IMG/VR virus record: IMGVR_UViG_3300035126_000631
Span: 1 to 64,000 of that record
DNA from: a virus
Length of the DNA stretch: 64,000 bases
Reading direction: 5' to 3' (one strand)
Below, piece by piece: positions 1-7,234 of this stretch. How positions within the stretch are numbered: position 1 is the first letter of the stretch; each line of letters starts with the position of its first letter. The notes under the pieces are model-generated. The model was not told where the DNA came from. It was given only the letters and a program-made list of their open reading frames with translations, and did no database searches. Made by a program: the position numbers and the translations under genes.

Positions 1-2
1 CT

Positions 3-632
3 GGGCTACTGGCCGCAACGAATCTGGCCATCGGATCAACGTTAGACACCATCCTTGAGCGCGGTGGCGCGGGAATCATCGAGCAGAGAAATGCGGCCAA
101 CGCCCAAACCTTCCGAATTTACGGCACTTTTACAGATGCATCAAATTACGAGCGCGGATTTGTCCGTTGGAGCGCGGCAGGAGGAAATTTTGAAATAGGA
201 ACAGAAGGTGCTGGCACAGGCTCTGGGCGGCACATGATTTTGCGGGCAGGGTCAAACACCTTTACTTTTTTCAATAACGGGGAGTTTTCCAGCCCTACTT
301 CAATTCGAATCACAAGCAGGATGGTTATCAACTCGTCTGCAACTGGAGTTGTTGCAATCAGAAACGATGCTGGAACGGATTTTAACCGTCTTCAATTCGG
401 CGGCACAGACGCTAACTTTCCCGCGCTGAAGCGCAGCAGCACCGCACTGCAAGTTCGTCTCGCGGATGATTCGGCTTACAGCGTCATGGACGCACTGCAC
501 CGCTTGCAAGGCGCAGCACCCGCCACCACAGGAGCCACAGGCACAGCGGGCGATATCCGCTATGACGCCGACTACATCTACGTCTGCACGGCAACGAACA
601 CGTGGAAGCGCGTAGCCATCGCAACTTGGTAA
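3..632 (+). CDS. Tail fibre-like protein, C-terminal part
   Basis: Last 209 residues of a virion fibre protein whose start lies left of the window. It carries one copy of a module with the signature NAQTFRIY...NYERGFVRW, found again twice in the next gene, then a serine/threonine-rich beta-like region and a C-terminal tail ending YVCTATNTWKRVA, a common ending of phage tail proteins. The next fibre gene starts 8 bases downstream, so both probably belong to one late operon. It is likely a receptor-binding or host-range fibre; the exact role is not visible. Confidence 0.75.
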   Translation, partial: GLLAATNLAIGSTLDTILERGGAGIIEQRNAANAQTFRIYGTFTDASNYERGFVRWSAAGGNFEIGTEGAGTGSGRHMILRAGSNTFTFFNNGEFSSPTSIRITSRMVINSSATGVVAIRNDAGTDFNRLQFGGTDANFPALKRSSTALQVRLADDSAYSVMDALHRLQGAAPATTGATGTAGDIRYDADYIYVCTATNTWKRVAIATW

Positions 633-640
633 AATAGACT

Positions 641-1837
641 ATGGCCAACCTTTCGACATATTACCCCGCTCCGATCACCGCCGCCGATCTCGGCTTGGGT
701 GTGGCCAGCAACGCGACCTTCGGCTCGCTCACCGCCAACAACGGCACGCTCACGGCGTCCGCGCCTGTGCTTTCCTTGAGTCAGACATGGAACAATGCGG
801 CTGTGACATTTACAGGGGCTAATATTGATATTACAAACACGGCGAGCGCAACTGGCTCACGCTTTCTTGATTGTATGGTCGGAGGCGCATCGGCAATACG
901 TCTCGCTAGAATTGGTTCTAATCCATACGCGCTTTTCGGCACGGCAGACACAGGAATAGGCGCGATCTCCACATCTCAAGCATCAATCATAGCAAATGGA
1001 GGCGTTGCACTTGTCGTAAATTCTGGTGGTAACGGTGTATATGTTCGATCAGATTCTGCGTATGCGTGGGCGTCTGGCACTAACTTGGTTGGAGCTACCA
1101 CAGATTTAATCCTACGCCGTGACGCGGCCAACACCCTCGCGTTGCAAAACGCAGCCAACGCCCAAACCTTCCGAATATACAATACCTTCACGGATGCAAA
1201 TAACCACGAACGCGGCTTCCTGCGCTGGTCGAGCAACGTGTTTCAGATCGGCACGGAGAAGGGATCTGGCGGCGGGACGGCGAGGGAACTTGAGCTTCAA
1301 AGTGACGGTATCACAAGAATGCGGATTACCGCAACTTCGAGAGTATTTGGCGGACTAATAAATTACGCGGGCAGTATTACAGGTGCGGCCACCATCGGAA
1401 TTGGCACGTTTGGGTATCTTTCTGGGACAGCAGGAAATTCTGGAGGAATTGCGTTTTATAACGGAAGTGGTGGCGGTATTGGCGCACGGCTTGGCACTGA
1501 AGACGATTATGTGTTGGCCATGCGGAATGCGGGAAATAGCCATACCCTTCGCATTTATAATACTCACACAGGCACAACAAACTGGGAAAGGCTAAATCTC
1601 CGCTGGGCCAGCAACGAATTTATTTTCGACGCTGAAGCAGGAAGCGGAGGAGGAACCCTGCGCGGCATCAAGATCGGCAGCGCGACCTCCTCGCTGCTTG
1701 GCTTCTACGGCGTCACGCCGGTCGATCAACCCGCCACCGTAGCCGACCCCGCAGGCGGCGGCACGGTGGACGCCGAAGCCCGCACCGCAGTCAACGCCAT
1801 CATCGACCGCCTGCAAGAACTCGGCCTCATCGCCTAA
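641..1837 (+). CDS. Tail fibre-like protein with repeated modules
   Basis: A 398-residue protein rich in Gly, Ala, Ser and Thr. Two copies of the fibre module occur around residues 175-230 (NAQTFRIYNTFTDANNHERG) and 285-330 (SHTLRIYNTHTGTTNWERL). The C-terminal 40 residues (VDAEARTAVNAIIDRLQELG) form a predicted amphipathic helix, a likely trimerisation or attachment end. It is homologous in its modules to the upstream partial gene, and part of the DNA encoding the module (around 101-121 and 1157-1177) is nearly identical between the two genes, which suggests module duplication or recombination. Confidence 0.75.
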   Translation: MANLSTYYPAPITAADLGLGVASNATFGSLTANNGTLTASAPVLSLSQTWNNAAVTFTGANIDITNTASATGSRFLDCMVGGASAIRLARIGSNPYALFGTADTGIGAISTSQASIIANGGVALVVNSGGNGVYVRSDSAYAWASGTNLVGATTDLILRRDAANTLALQNAANAQTFRIYNTFTDANNHERGFLRWSSNVFQIGTEKGSGGGTARELELQSDGITRMRITATSRVFGGLINYAGSITGAATIGIGTFGYLSGTAGNSGGIAFYNGSGGGIGARLGTEDDYVLAMRNAGNSHTLRIYNTHTGTTNWERLNLRWASNEFIFDAEAGSGGGTLRGIKIGSATSSLLGFYGVTPVDQPATVADPAGGGTVDAEARTAVNAIIDRLQELGLIA

Positions 1838-1843
1838 CGCTTT

Positions 1844-2152
1844 ATGCTAACCAACCCAACACCCATCGAAACGCCCGCCGTAGCCGCCAAGGTCTACGAC
1901 CGCCTCCACGTTTACAGTCTGTCCGCCATCCAGCCGACCGCTGATTCCGGCAGCATCACCGTGGAGCTTCTTCCCGCTACCGCAGACGGCGAACTCGCCA
2001 ACGGAAGCCTCGTCCAAAAGATGACCGCACCGTTGACGCCCGAAATCATGCAGGCCGTTCCCGAACTCGCCGCCGCGTTTGAGGCCGTCCTCGCCGCGAT
2101 TCCCGCGACCCAAGCCTACTTGGCCAGCCAACAGGAGCAGCCCAATGAATAA
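1844..2152 (+). CDS. Small late protein, paralogue of the 6707 gene
   Basis: A 102-residue acidic protein of unknown function. The beta-rich N-terminal half (VYDRLHVYSLSAIQPTADSG) is followed by a helix with VPELAAAFEAVLAAIPATQA. Both halves match, in order, the 100-residue product at 6707-7009 (IKRLLLASDGVDSG, VPEVAAAYAAILESVGPMQT), so the two are paralogues. One lies after the fibres and the other after the capsid gene. The stop codon overlaps the start of the next gene, implying translational coupling. Confidence 0.7.
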   Translation: MLTNPTPIETPAVAAKVYDRLHVYSLSAIQPTADSGSITVELLPATADGELANGSLVQKMTAPLTPEIMQAVPELAAAFEAVLAAIPATQAYLASQQEQPNE

Positions 2153-2315
2153 GACCGTCACGCTCTCCGAAGCCGAGGCGAAGATCGTCATGCAGTGTCT
2201 CGACATTGCGACCAAGGCGGGCGGCTTGAACGCAGCAGCGGGCATCTTGCCAGTGGCGATGAGTATCGAAAAACAACTCACCGCGACCGAGGAGCCTCAG
2301 TTGCAGGAGTCCTGA
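2145..2315 (+). CDS. Small protein of unknown function (56 aa)
   Basis: Starts at the ATG in AATGAATAA, overlapping the stop of the upstream gene, with CAGGAGCAG as ribosome-binding site 5 bases before it. The product begins MNKTVTLSEAEAKIVMQCLD and contains two short helices separated by a glycine-rich turn. No family recognised. It lies between a fibre-associated gene and the lysis cassette. Confidence 0.6.
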   Translation: MNKTVTLSEAEAKIVMQCLDIATKAGGLNAAAGILPVAMSIEKQLTATEEPQLQES

Positions 2316-2333
2316 TCCGGAAGCATATTAACA

Positions 2334-2621
2334 ATGAATGTCTCCGACCCGCTCAACATGTTGGCCCCCGACGGTTCTCGCCGACGGAAGGAAGAATCTC
2401 TGTCGATGAGCTTCGATGGTGAAAGATTGGCGCGGTTGGAGACCAAGGTCGACTTGATCTTGGAGCACCAGGAGTCCTTCCGGAGATCGTTCGAAAAACA
2501 TGACGATCGGCTTAAGCACCTGGAGAATACCAAGTCGACGATCTACGGGATCGCTGCCGCGATCGGGGCACTCTCGGCTTTCTTGATGGACGGGTTGCGG
2601 GCGGCAATTTTGCAACGATAG
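2334..2621 (+). CDS. Coiled-coil, single-span membrane protein (haemolysin XhlA-like)
   Basis: A 95-residue protein with a charged N-terminal coiled coil (residues about 28-65, including LARLETKVDLILEHQESF) and one C-terminal transmembrane segment (IYGIAAAIGALSAFLMDGL). This is the layout of XhlA-type holin-associated proteins. A second start at 2406 (MSFDGERLARLE) would give 71 residues and keep both elements. It opens a lysis cassette with a holin-like peptide, a lipoprotein and the endolysin downstream. Confidence 0.6.
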   Translation: MNVSDPLNMLAPDGSRRRKEESLSMSFDGERLARLETKVDLILEHQESFRRSFEKHDDRLKHLENTKSTIYGIAAAIGALSAFLMDGLRAAILQR

Positions 2622-2641
2622 TAATAACCACACAACATATT

Positions 2642-2818
2642 ATGGACATCACCAACATCATCCAAGTGGTCAGTTCCTTGAACTGGCTGGAAATCCTCGG
2701 AGCGGCCTACGGCCTCATCCTCGCCTTGATCGCGATCTTCGCGCTCATCCCCGGCGAGCAGCCGGAGAAGACGCTCAAGGCGATCGCCAACATCGTCGCG
2801 AAGTTCTCCCGCAAATGA
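2642..2818 (+). CDS. Small holin-like membrane peptide
   Basis: A 58-residue protein with one strong transmembrane segment (LGAAYGLILALIAIFALI, residues 19-36) and a basic amphipathic C-terminus (KTLKAIANIVAKF). The size, position and basic tail fit a one-span holin that makes the membrane permeable for the endolysin. The junction motif TAATAACCACACA lies 7 bases before the start; no Shine-Dalgarno sequence is evident. Its stop overlaps the next start (AATGA). Confidence 0.6.
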   Translation: MDITNIIQVVSSLNWLEILGAAYGLILALIAIFALIPGEQPEKTLKAIANIVAKFSRK

Positions 2819-2958
2819 AATACGTGGTCACGGCGGTGGCGTTTTTTCTCACCGGCTGCGTGACCCCGAAAATCGGGTTCGGCTACGACTTCCTCAATCA
2901 AAGGGTGACGGTCTCGGTCGAGCCGGGCGACGGGAAAAAAGTGGTCAAGCCTGAGTAG
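2815..2958 (+). CDS. Tiny lipoprotein, candidate outer-membrane spanin
   Basis: A 47-residue product starting inside the stop of the holin-like gene. It has a short signal peptide and a lipobox, FLTGC, with the modified cysteine at residue 15, leaving a mature peptide of about 33 residues. Position in the lysis cassette suggests an Rz1-like outer-membrane spanin. It lacks the usual proline richness, and no inner-membrane partner is seen unless the coiled-coil protein at 2334 serves. Confidence 0.5.
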   Translation: MKYVVTAVAFFLTGCVTPKIGFGYDFLNQRVTVSVEPGDGKKVVKPE

Positions 2959-2959
2959 T

Positions 2960-3475
2960 ATGATTCAAAAGCTGGCGGATGTCGCGATGTCCCAGGTGGG
3001 GGTGCGTGAATCAGGTGGCAACAACCGCGGAGCCAAAGTCCGCGTCTACCAAGCCGCATCGAACTTGCCGCCTGGGCCCTGGCCGTGGTGCGCGGCCTTT
3101 GTCGATTGGTGCGTGCAGCAGTGGCTCGGGTATCCTGAAGCGAAGAATTGGCTCGGGTTGAAGCATAGCTCGCCTGCGAAATGGCGACCGACCACGGCAC
3201 TGGCTTTCGGTCTGATCGAGTGGGGCCGCAAGCGTCCGAACACCGTCACAGTCTTGCCGGAGAAGACGACCCCGAAGGCGGGCGACATCATCGTCTTTGA
3301 TTTCAGCCACACGGGCATCGTGGTAGGTGCGACCTCCAAGATCGTCGAGTGCGTCGAGGGGAATACCAACGGACGCGGCGACCGGGACTCGGAGACGGGC
3401 GACGGGGTCTGGCTCAAGAAACGCAATCTTTCGCTGGCTCGGTGCTATCTGCGGATCCATCCGAGCAAAGCGTAA
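2960..3475 (+). CDS. CHAP-domain endolysin
   Basis: A 171-residue protein that fits the CHAP (NlpC/P60-like) amidase/endopeptidase fold. The candidate nucleophile is Cys44 in WPWCAAFVDW, the histidine is His117 in FSHTGIV, and the polar residue Asn135 lies in EGNTN. The whole protein is catalytic domain with no separate cell-wall-binding domain, typical of Gram-negative hosts. It would cleave peptidoglycan peptides at lysis once the holin opens the membrane. It starts one base after the stop of the lipoprotein gene. Confidence 0.85.
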   Translation: MIQKLADVAMSQVGVRESGGNNRGAKVRVYQAASNLPPGPWPWCAAFVDWCVQQWLGYPEAKNWLGLKHSSPAKWRPTTALAFGLIEWGRKRPNTVTVLPEKTTPKAGDIIVFDFSHTGIVVGATSKIVECVEGNTNGRGDRDSETGDGVWLKKRNLSLARCYLRIHPSKA

Positions 3476-3484
3476 TAACTCCAC

Positions 3485-3772
3485 ATGAAACAAACCGCCA
3501 ACAGTTACCGCCGCAACGAACTCCTGCAAACGTCGCTGGCCGAAACCCTGAAGCAGAACCACGTCCAACTCGCGCTCCAAGTGCTCCGTGAACTCGGGGA
3601 GCCGACCGAAATGCCAGCACCGGACAATGTCGATTTTCTCATCCACAGCGCCCTCCTGAATTCCCGCCGTGAGGGCTTCTTCCACGCGCTTCGCTCCCTC
3701 GAAGCCCTGGCCACGCCGATCAAGGTGGCCTCCTCGACCAAAGACCTTATGCCGAATCTAGTCGACGAATAA
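3485..3772 (+). CDS. Small helical protein preceding the scaffold gene
   Basis: A 95-residue, largely helical protein (ETLKQNHVQLALQVLREL; FFHALRSLEAL). The initiator ATG overlaps the last base of a perfect junction motif TAATAACTCCACA, with no Shine-Dalgarno sequence. It lies between the endolysin and the scaffold gene and is probably a minor head or packaging accessory protein; no family recognised. Confidence 0.55.
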   Translation: MKQTANSYRRNELLQTSLAETLKQNHVQLALQVLRELGEPTEMPAPDNVDFLIHSALLNSRREGFFHALRSLEALATPIKVASSTKDLMPNLVDE

Positions 3773-3775
3773 TTT

Positions 3776-5059
3776 ATGGCAGAAAACCAAACGCCGGTTC
3801 AAACCGAGTCCGCCACGGCGTCGGATCAAACAAGCAAAACCGTCACTCCGGAACTTTCCGAGACTGGCGGCACCATGACCTTCGACGCGGCACGTTCGCT
3901 CTCGGAGGCATTCAACAGCTTGGGCAAAGAGCCCGAGGCACCGAAGGTGGAGGCCAAAGCCCCCGCAGAACCCGTCAAGACCGCCGCCCCTGAAGCGGCG
4001 AAAGAACCCGCCGCCGAAGCGAAGACTGAAGAGGCCGAGCCTCCGAAAGCCGCCACGGCCGATGACCTCGCCGAACTCCTCGGCGGACCGAAGAAGGCCG
4101 AGCCGAAACCGGACGCCGACGACGAGCCGCCGGTCGATGTGGCGATGACCGATGCCGCCAAACGTAAGTGGGCCGAGCAGCGCAAGGCTCTCAAAGAGGA
4201 GCGCCGTCGCCGCGAGGAACTCGAAGCGAAGGTGGCCGAACTGGAGAAGCGCCCGTCGACCGATGTCGCTCCGGATGAGGTCAAGCAACTGCGGGAGACG
4301 GTCGATGCCTACGAGCGCGAGCTTCAGATCGCCCGTGTCGAGGCGACCAAAGAATTCAAGGATGCGGTGGCCGTTCCCCGTGAACGGATCAACGCGCAAC
4401 TCGAATCCTTCGCCAAGAAGTATGAATTCCGCGAGGCCGATGCCCGTGTCGCCTTTGCCGAAGCCGATCCAGAGAAGCAGACCGAGCTACTCGTTGATAT
4501 GGCCAGCGGCATGAACGACCGCGACCGTCTCCGATTCTATGGCATGGCCGAAGAGTGGCAGAAGGTCGAAGGCATCGCCAACAAGGTTCGCAACAATGCG
4601 CGGCTGGCCCTGGAGAAGATCCAAGAACATCACGCCGAGCAGAACAAGGCATTCGTCGAGACCCGCCAGAAGCAGTATCGCGGGGCGCTGGAGAAGATCT
4701 GGGGCGATGTTTCCGAGAAGGCTCCGCTCTTCCGCCGCCGTGAAGGCGACGAGGTGTGGAATGCCAAGATCGGGGAGATCGAGCAGTTCGCCACCGGACT
4801 CGACTGGAATGTCGTGGCTGAGAACGACACGGCGCGAGCCGAGTTGGCGCTGCGGGCTGCGGCTTCGCCTTTCCTCTATGGGATGGTGCAGCAGCTTTGG
4901 GCCAAGACAGCCGAACTTCAGAAGACCCTCGGTAAGTATCAGAGCGCCAAACCCGGCGCGGGTGGGGGATCTGCGGATCCGGCCATCGGCTCGGGCACAG
5001 CCGAAAAGGTGGAGCATGAAGACTTTTTCAGCGCCATCAAATCGGGGCTCTCTAGTTAG
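3776..5059 (+). CDS. Capsid scaffold-like protein
   Basis: A 427-residue, highly charged protein. Residues 1-120 are low-complexity Ala/Glu/Pro/Lys, residues about 125-180 form a coiled coil (EERRRREELEAKVAELEKR), and the C-terminus has a glycine linker followed by a short acidic helix (EHEDFFSAIKSGLSS), a typical coat-interacting end. Composition, length and its place directly before the major capsid gene indicate the assembly scaffold that directs procapsid formation and is later removed. A strong terminator follows. Confidence 0.75.
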   Translation: MAENQTPVQTESATASDQTSKTVTPELSETGGTMTFDAARSLSEAFNSLGKEPEAPKVEAKAPAEPVKTAAPEAAKEPAAEAKTEEAEPPKAATADDLAELLGGPKKAEPKPDADDEPPVDVAMTDAAKRKWAEQRKALKEERRRREELEAKVAELEKRPSTDVAPDEVKQLRETVDAYERELQIARVEATKEFKDAVAVPRERINAQLESFAKKYEFREADARVAFAEADPEKQTELLVDMASGMNDRDRLRFYGMAEEWQKVEGIANKVRNNARLALEKIQEHHAEQNKAFVETRQKQYRGALEKIWGDVSEKAPLFRRREGDEVWNAKIGEIEQFATGLDWNVVAENDTARAELALRAAASPFLYGMVQQLWAKTAELQKTLGKYQSAKPGAGGGSADPAIGSGTAEKVEHEDFFSAIKSGLSS

Positions 5060-5100
5060 TTTGTTTCCATACCCCTCCGGGAACTTCGGTGACCGGACGC

Positions 5101-5138
5101 GAGGCGGTTCCTTCCAGGGAGCCGCCTCTGCATTTTTC
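5101..5138 (+). terminator. Intrinsic terminator after the scaffold gene
   Basis: An 11-base-pair stem, GAGGCGGTTCC with GGAGCCGCCTC (one G-T pair) and a 6-base loop, is followed by TGCATTTTTC. It would end transcripts coming from the lysis and scaffold genes before the capsid promoters. Confidence 0.8.
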
Positions 5139-5160
5139 GGTGGATAGAAAAGGCTACAGA

Positions 5161-5188
5161 TTTACATAAGTGTGGTCGGATCTATAAC
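5161..5188 (+). promoter_or_regulatory. Sigma-70-type promoter candidate upstream of the capsid gene
   Basis: TTTACA and TATAAC are separated by 16 bases, near consensus, just after the terminator. Transcription would begin near 5195 and give a leader of about 270 bases before the capsid start. Confidence 0.5.
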
Positions 5189-5251
5189 AATCTCTCGGTA
5201 GTTTTTGTGACGGCGATGTCCTGCATGAGGGAGCAAGCATAACCCCACAAT

Positions 5252-5279
5252 TTGACAACCCCTTATGCTGCCGTATCTT
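5252..5279 (+). promoter_or_regulatory. Second sigma-70-type promoter candidate
   Basis: A perfect TTGACA followed after 16 bases by TATCTT, in tandem with the promoter at 5161. Together they make the gap 5060-5465 a regulatory region rather than a coding one. A diverged junction motif (CATAACCCCACA) lies just upstream at 5238-5249. Confidence 0.45.
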
Positions 5280-5465
5280 AGTCTCACGTTTACGGGTAGC
5301 GGCAATCATCCGGTAGAAATCAGAAAGTTAGGTTCGCGAGGAAGCCCGATCCGCGACGGGAAGAGAAAAGCAAAATCGTGGTGTTGTCACTAGCCTCGGA
5401 CCGCATGTGCGTCTCCCGATCAAGGCGAAGTAATAACCCCACAAATTAGGAGAAAAACAAGCATT

Positions 5466-6641
5466 ATGCCTTGCAATAATATTGAAGCTCTCTTCGTGGA
5501 ACATGCCGGCCTCATCCGGAACAATGTCTCGAAGAACATCATCAACTCCGATTTCTACCTGAAGTATCTGCCGCGTGAGCAGTGGATGGACGGGCAAGGA
5601 ACGGAATATAGTTACCCGATCTACGAGCGCACGCTCTCGTCCAGCCCCGTCACTTTTAGTGCATGGGAGTCTTCGGACGGCGAAGCGGGCGGTCAGTGCC
5701 AAGTCGCCGGTCAGAACATCGACAACTTCGGCATCACCCTGCGCCAGACCAGCCTCAAAAAGGCCGCGCTGAACTCGCCCGACATCTGTTTGGACGATCT
5801 TCAGTTCGCCTGGCAGGTCGAAGATCAGGTCAAAAACATCGTTCGCGTTCTTTCCGAGAACACGAAATGGGTTTGGACCAACGCTTATCAGGACGAGTAT
5901 ATCGACGCTTGCGGCACCAAAATGGTCGCATCGGCGAACCTCCCGTCTGGTAGCTCGGTCTTCCCTTCGACTCCGGCCACTTCCAAACTTACCTGGGGAA
6001 TCCTCGAAGAGATCTACCAGCAGCTTGGTTACAATGGCGGCAGCATGAATCCGTTTGCTCGCGTTGACGAGATGACCCCGATTTATGCCGCAGTCGGCGA
6101 GCGTTTCACGTTCCATGACCTCAAGCGCCAAGACGCTAACACCCGTGACGACTTCCGTTACGCTTACGAGGGTTCGGAGACCCAGTCCCCGATGCTCGGA
6201 GCGCCCGGTCTGTCTGGCGTGTATCGCGGCTTCCGCTTCTTCACGGTTGAATTCCCGCCCCGTTACGACTTCGTCGGCGGTGCATGGGTTCGCCGTCAGC
6301 CGTTCGCGTCGACCCCGACGACGAAAGGTGACAAGTGGGAAGTGTCCGACGCCTACAAGAATGCGGAATACACCGACACCGTGATTTATCACGCTGACGT
6401 GTTGAAGGTTCTTGTGCCCAAGCCGAAAGCTGCCAGCCCGATGAAGTATAACCCCCAGTATAGCTGGACCGGTGAATTCGTCTGGCGGAATATCCCTGAC
6501 CGCGACTGCAACGTCGATGGAAATACAGGGTTCTTCCGGGCACTCTTCGCGTATGGCCCGAAGGTGGAGCGTCCTGACCTCGGCTTTGTGGTTCGCCACA
6601 AACGCTGCGCTCGCGCTCTCGACCTCGTCGCTTGCTACTAA
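5466..6641 (+). CDS. Major capsid protein
   Basis: A 391-residue protein assigned by position directly after the scaffold gene, by size, by its own promoters and terminator, and by a strong ribosome-binding site (AGGAGAAAAACAAGCATT before the ATG). It begins MPCNNIEALFVEHAGLIRNN. The middle contains a LGYNGGSMNPFARVDEMTP segment typical of the central domain of HK97-fold shells in this phage type. The TAATAACCCCACA motif lies 22 bases upstream. I recognise the role but cannot name a subfamily. Confidence 0.8.
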   Translation: MPCNNIEALFVEHAGLIRNNVSKNIINSDFYLKYLPREQWMDGQGTEYSYPIYERTLSSSPVTFSAWESSDGEAGGQCQVAGQNIDNFGITLRQTSLKKAALNSPDICLDDLQFAWQVEDQVKNIVRVLSENTKWVWTNAYQDEYIDACGTKMVASANLPSGSSVFPSTPATSKLTWGILEEIYQQLGYNGGSMNPFARVDEMTPIYAAVGERFTFHDLKRQDANTRDDFRYAYEGSETQSPMLGAPGLSGVYRGFRFFTVEFPPRYDFVGGAWVRRQPFASTPTTKGDKWEVSDAYKNAEYTDTVIYHADVLKVLVPKPKAASPMKYNPQYSWTGEFVWRNIPDRDCNVDGNTGFFRALFAYGPKVERPDLGFVVRHKRCARALDLVACY

Positions 6642-6644
6642 GGT

Positions 6645-6695
6645 AGCACCTCACATCACTCTGGGAGCTTCGGCTCCCAGGGTGCCAGAGGTGCT
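6645..6695 (+). terminator. Nested double hairpin after the capsid gene
   Basis: An outer stem AGCACCTC (6645-6652) / GAGGTGCT (6688-6695) encloses a perfect inner stem CTGGGAGC / GCTCCCAG closed by a TTCG tetraloop (6661-6680). It starts 3 bases after the capsid stop and is followed by CCATTTCT. It could be a partial terminator or a stabiliser of the capsid mRNA 3' end. Confidence 0.7.
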
Positions 6696-6706
6696 CCATT
6701 TCTAGC

Positions 6707-7009
6707 ATGAACATTCCTTCGCCGAATCCCATCGTCTTCCCGGCCGCACCGGAGAAGACGTTTCCCCATCTCTGGATCAAGCGCCTCTTGCTGGCCAGCG
6801 ACGGCGTGGACAGTGGGAAGATGGAAGCGCACTTCGCGCCGTATAACGCCGGCACCAAAGAGATCGGCCCTTCGGCATTCGACACGACTTTCACGACTGA
6901 TGAACTTTGGGCGGCAATCGCTGAAGTTCCGGAGGTCGCGGCGGCTTATGCTGCTATATTAGAATCCGTGGGTCCGATGCAAACCTGGCTCGCCAATAGA
7001 AACCAATAA
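6707..7009 (+). CDS. Small post-capsid protein, paralogue of the 1844 gene
   Basis: A 100-residue protein with a beta-rich first half (FPHLWIKRLLLASDGVDSG) and a C-terminal helix (VPEVAAAYAAILESVGPMQT) matching the product at 1844-2152. Function unknown. Location after the capsid gene suggests a minor head protein. Confidence 0.65.
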   Translation: MNIPSPNPIVFPAAPEKTFPHLWIKRLLLASDGVDSGKMEAHFAPYNAGTKEIGPSAFDTTFTTDELWAAIAEVPEVAAAYAAILESVGPMQTWLANRNQ

Positions 7010-7014
7010 ACATT

Positions 7015-7230
7015 ATGAAATTCGCAATCCCTGAAGGAATGGTCCCGCCCGATGGCGTGGAAGTCGGCTCCACATTCGACGCCCTCGCCACGCTTAAACT
7101 CGGTGAAGGTGAGCTTGAACTCGTCGCTGTCGACGGTCTCCCCGTCACCACGTCCGAAGCTCCCGAAGCCGAGGAGATGGACGAAGAGATGGGCTTCGAC
7201 GAAGCCATCCGCTCCGGAATGATGGAGTAA
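7015..7230 (+). CDS. Small acidic protein (71 aa)
   Basis: Starts MKFAIPEGMVPPDGVEVGST and ends in an acidic helix rich in Glu and Met (EAEEMDEEMGFDEA). It resembles the small acidic proteins often coded between head and tail genes, but no family is recognised. Five bases separate it from the upstream gene and four from the nozzle gene. Confidence 0.6.
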   Translation: MKFAIPEGMVPPDGVEVGSTFDALATLKLGEGELELVAVDGLPVTTSEAPEAEEMDEEMGFDEAIRSGMME

Positions 7231-7234
7231 TCGC

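Noticed and set aside
5265-5393. A 42-codon plus-strand frame in the capsid leader
   Set aside because: It overlaps a TTGACA/TATCTT promoter candidate, has no ribosome-binding site, and its product is basic and low in structure.
5328-6599. A 423-codon minus-strand frame opposite the capsid gene
   Set aside because: Antisense shadow of a codon-biased gene; no motif, no start signal, and arginine/valine-rich composition typical of such shadows.
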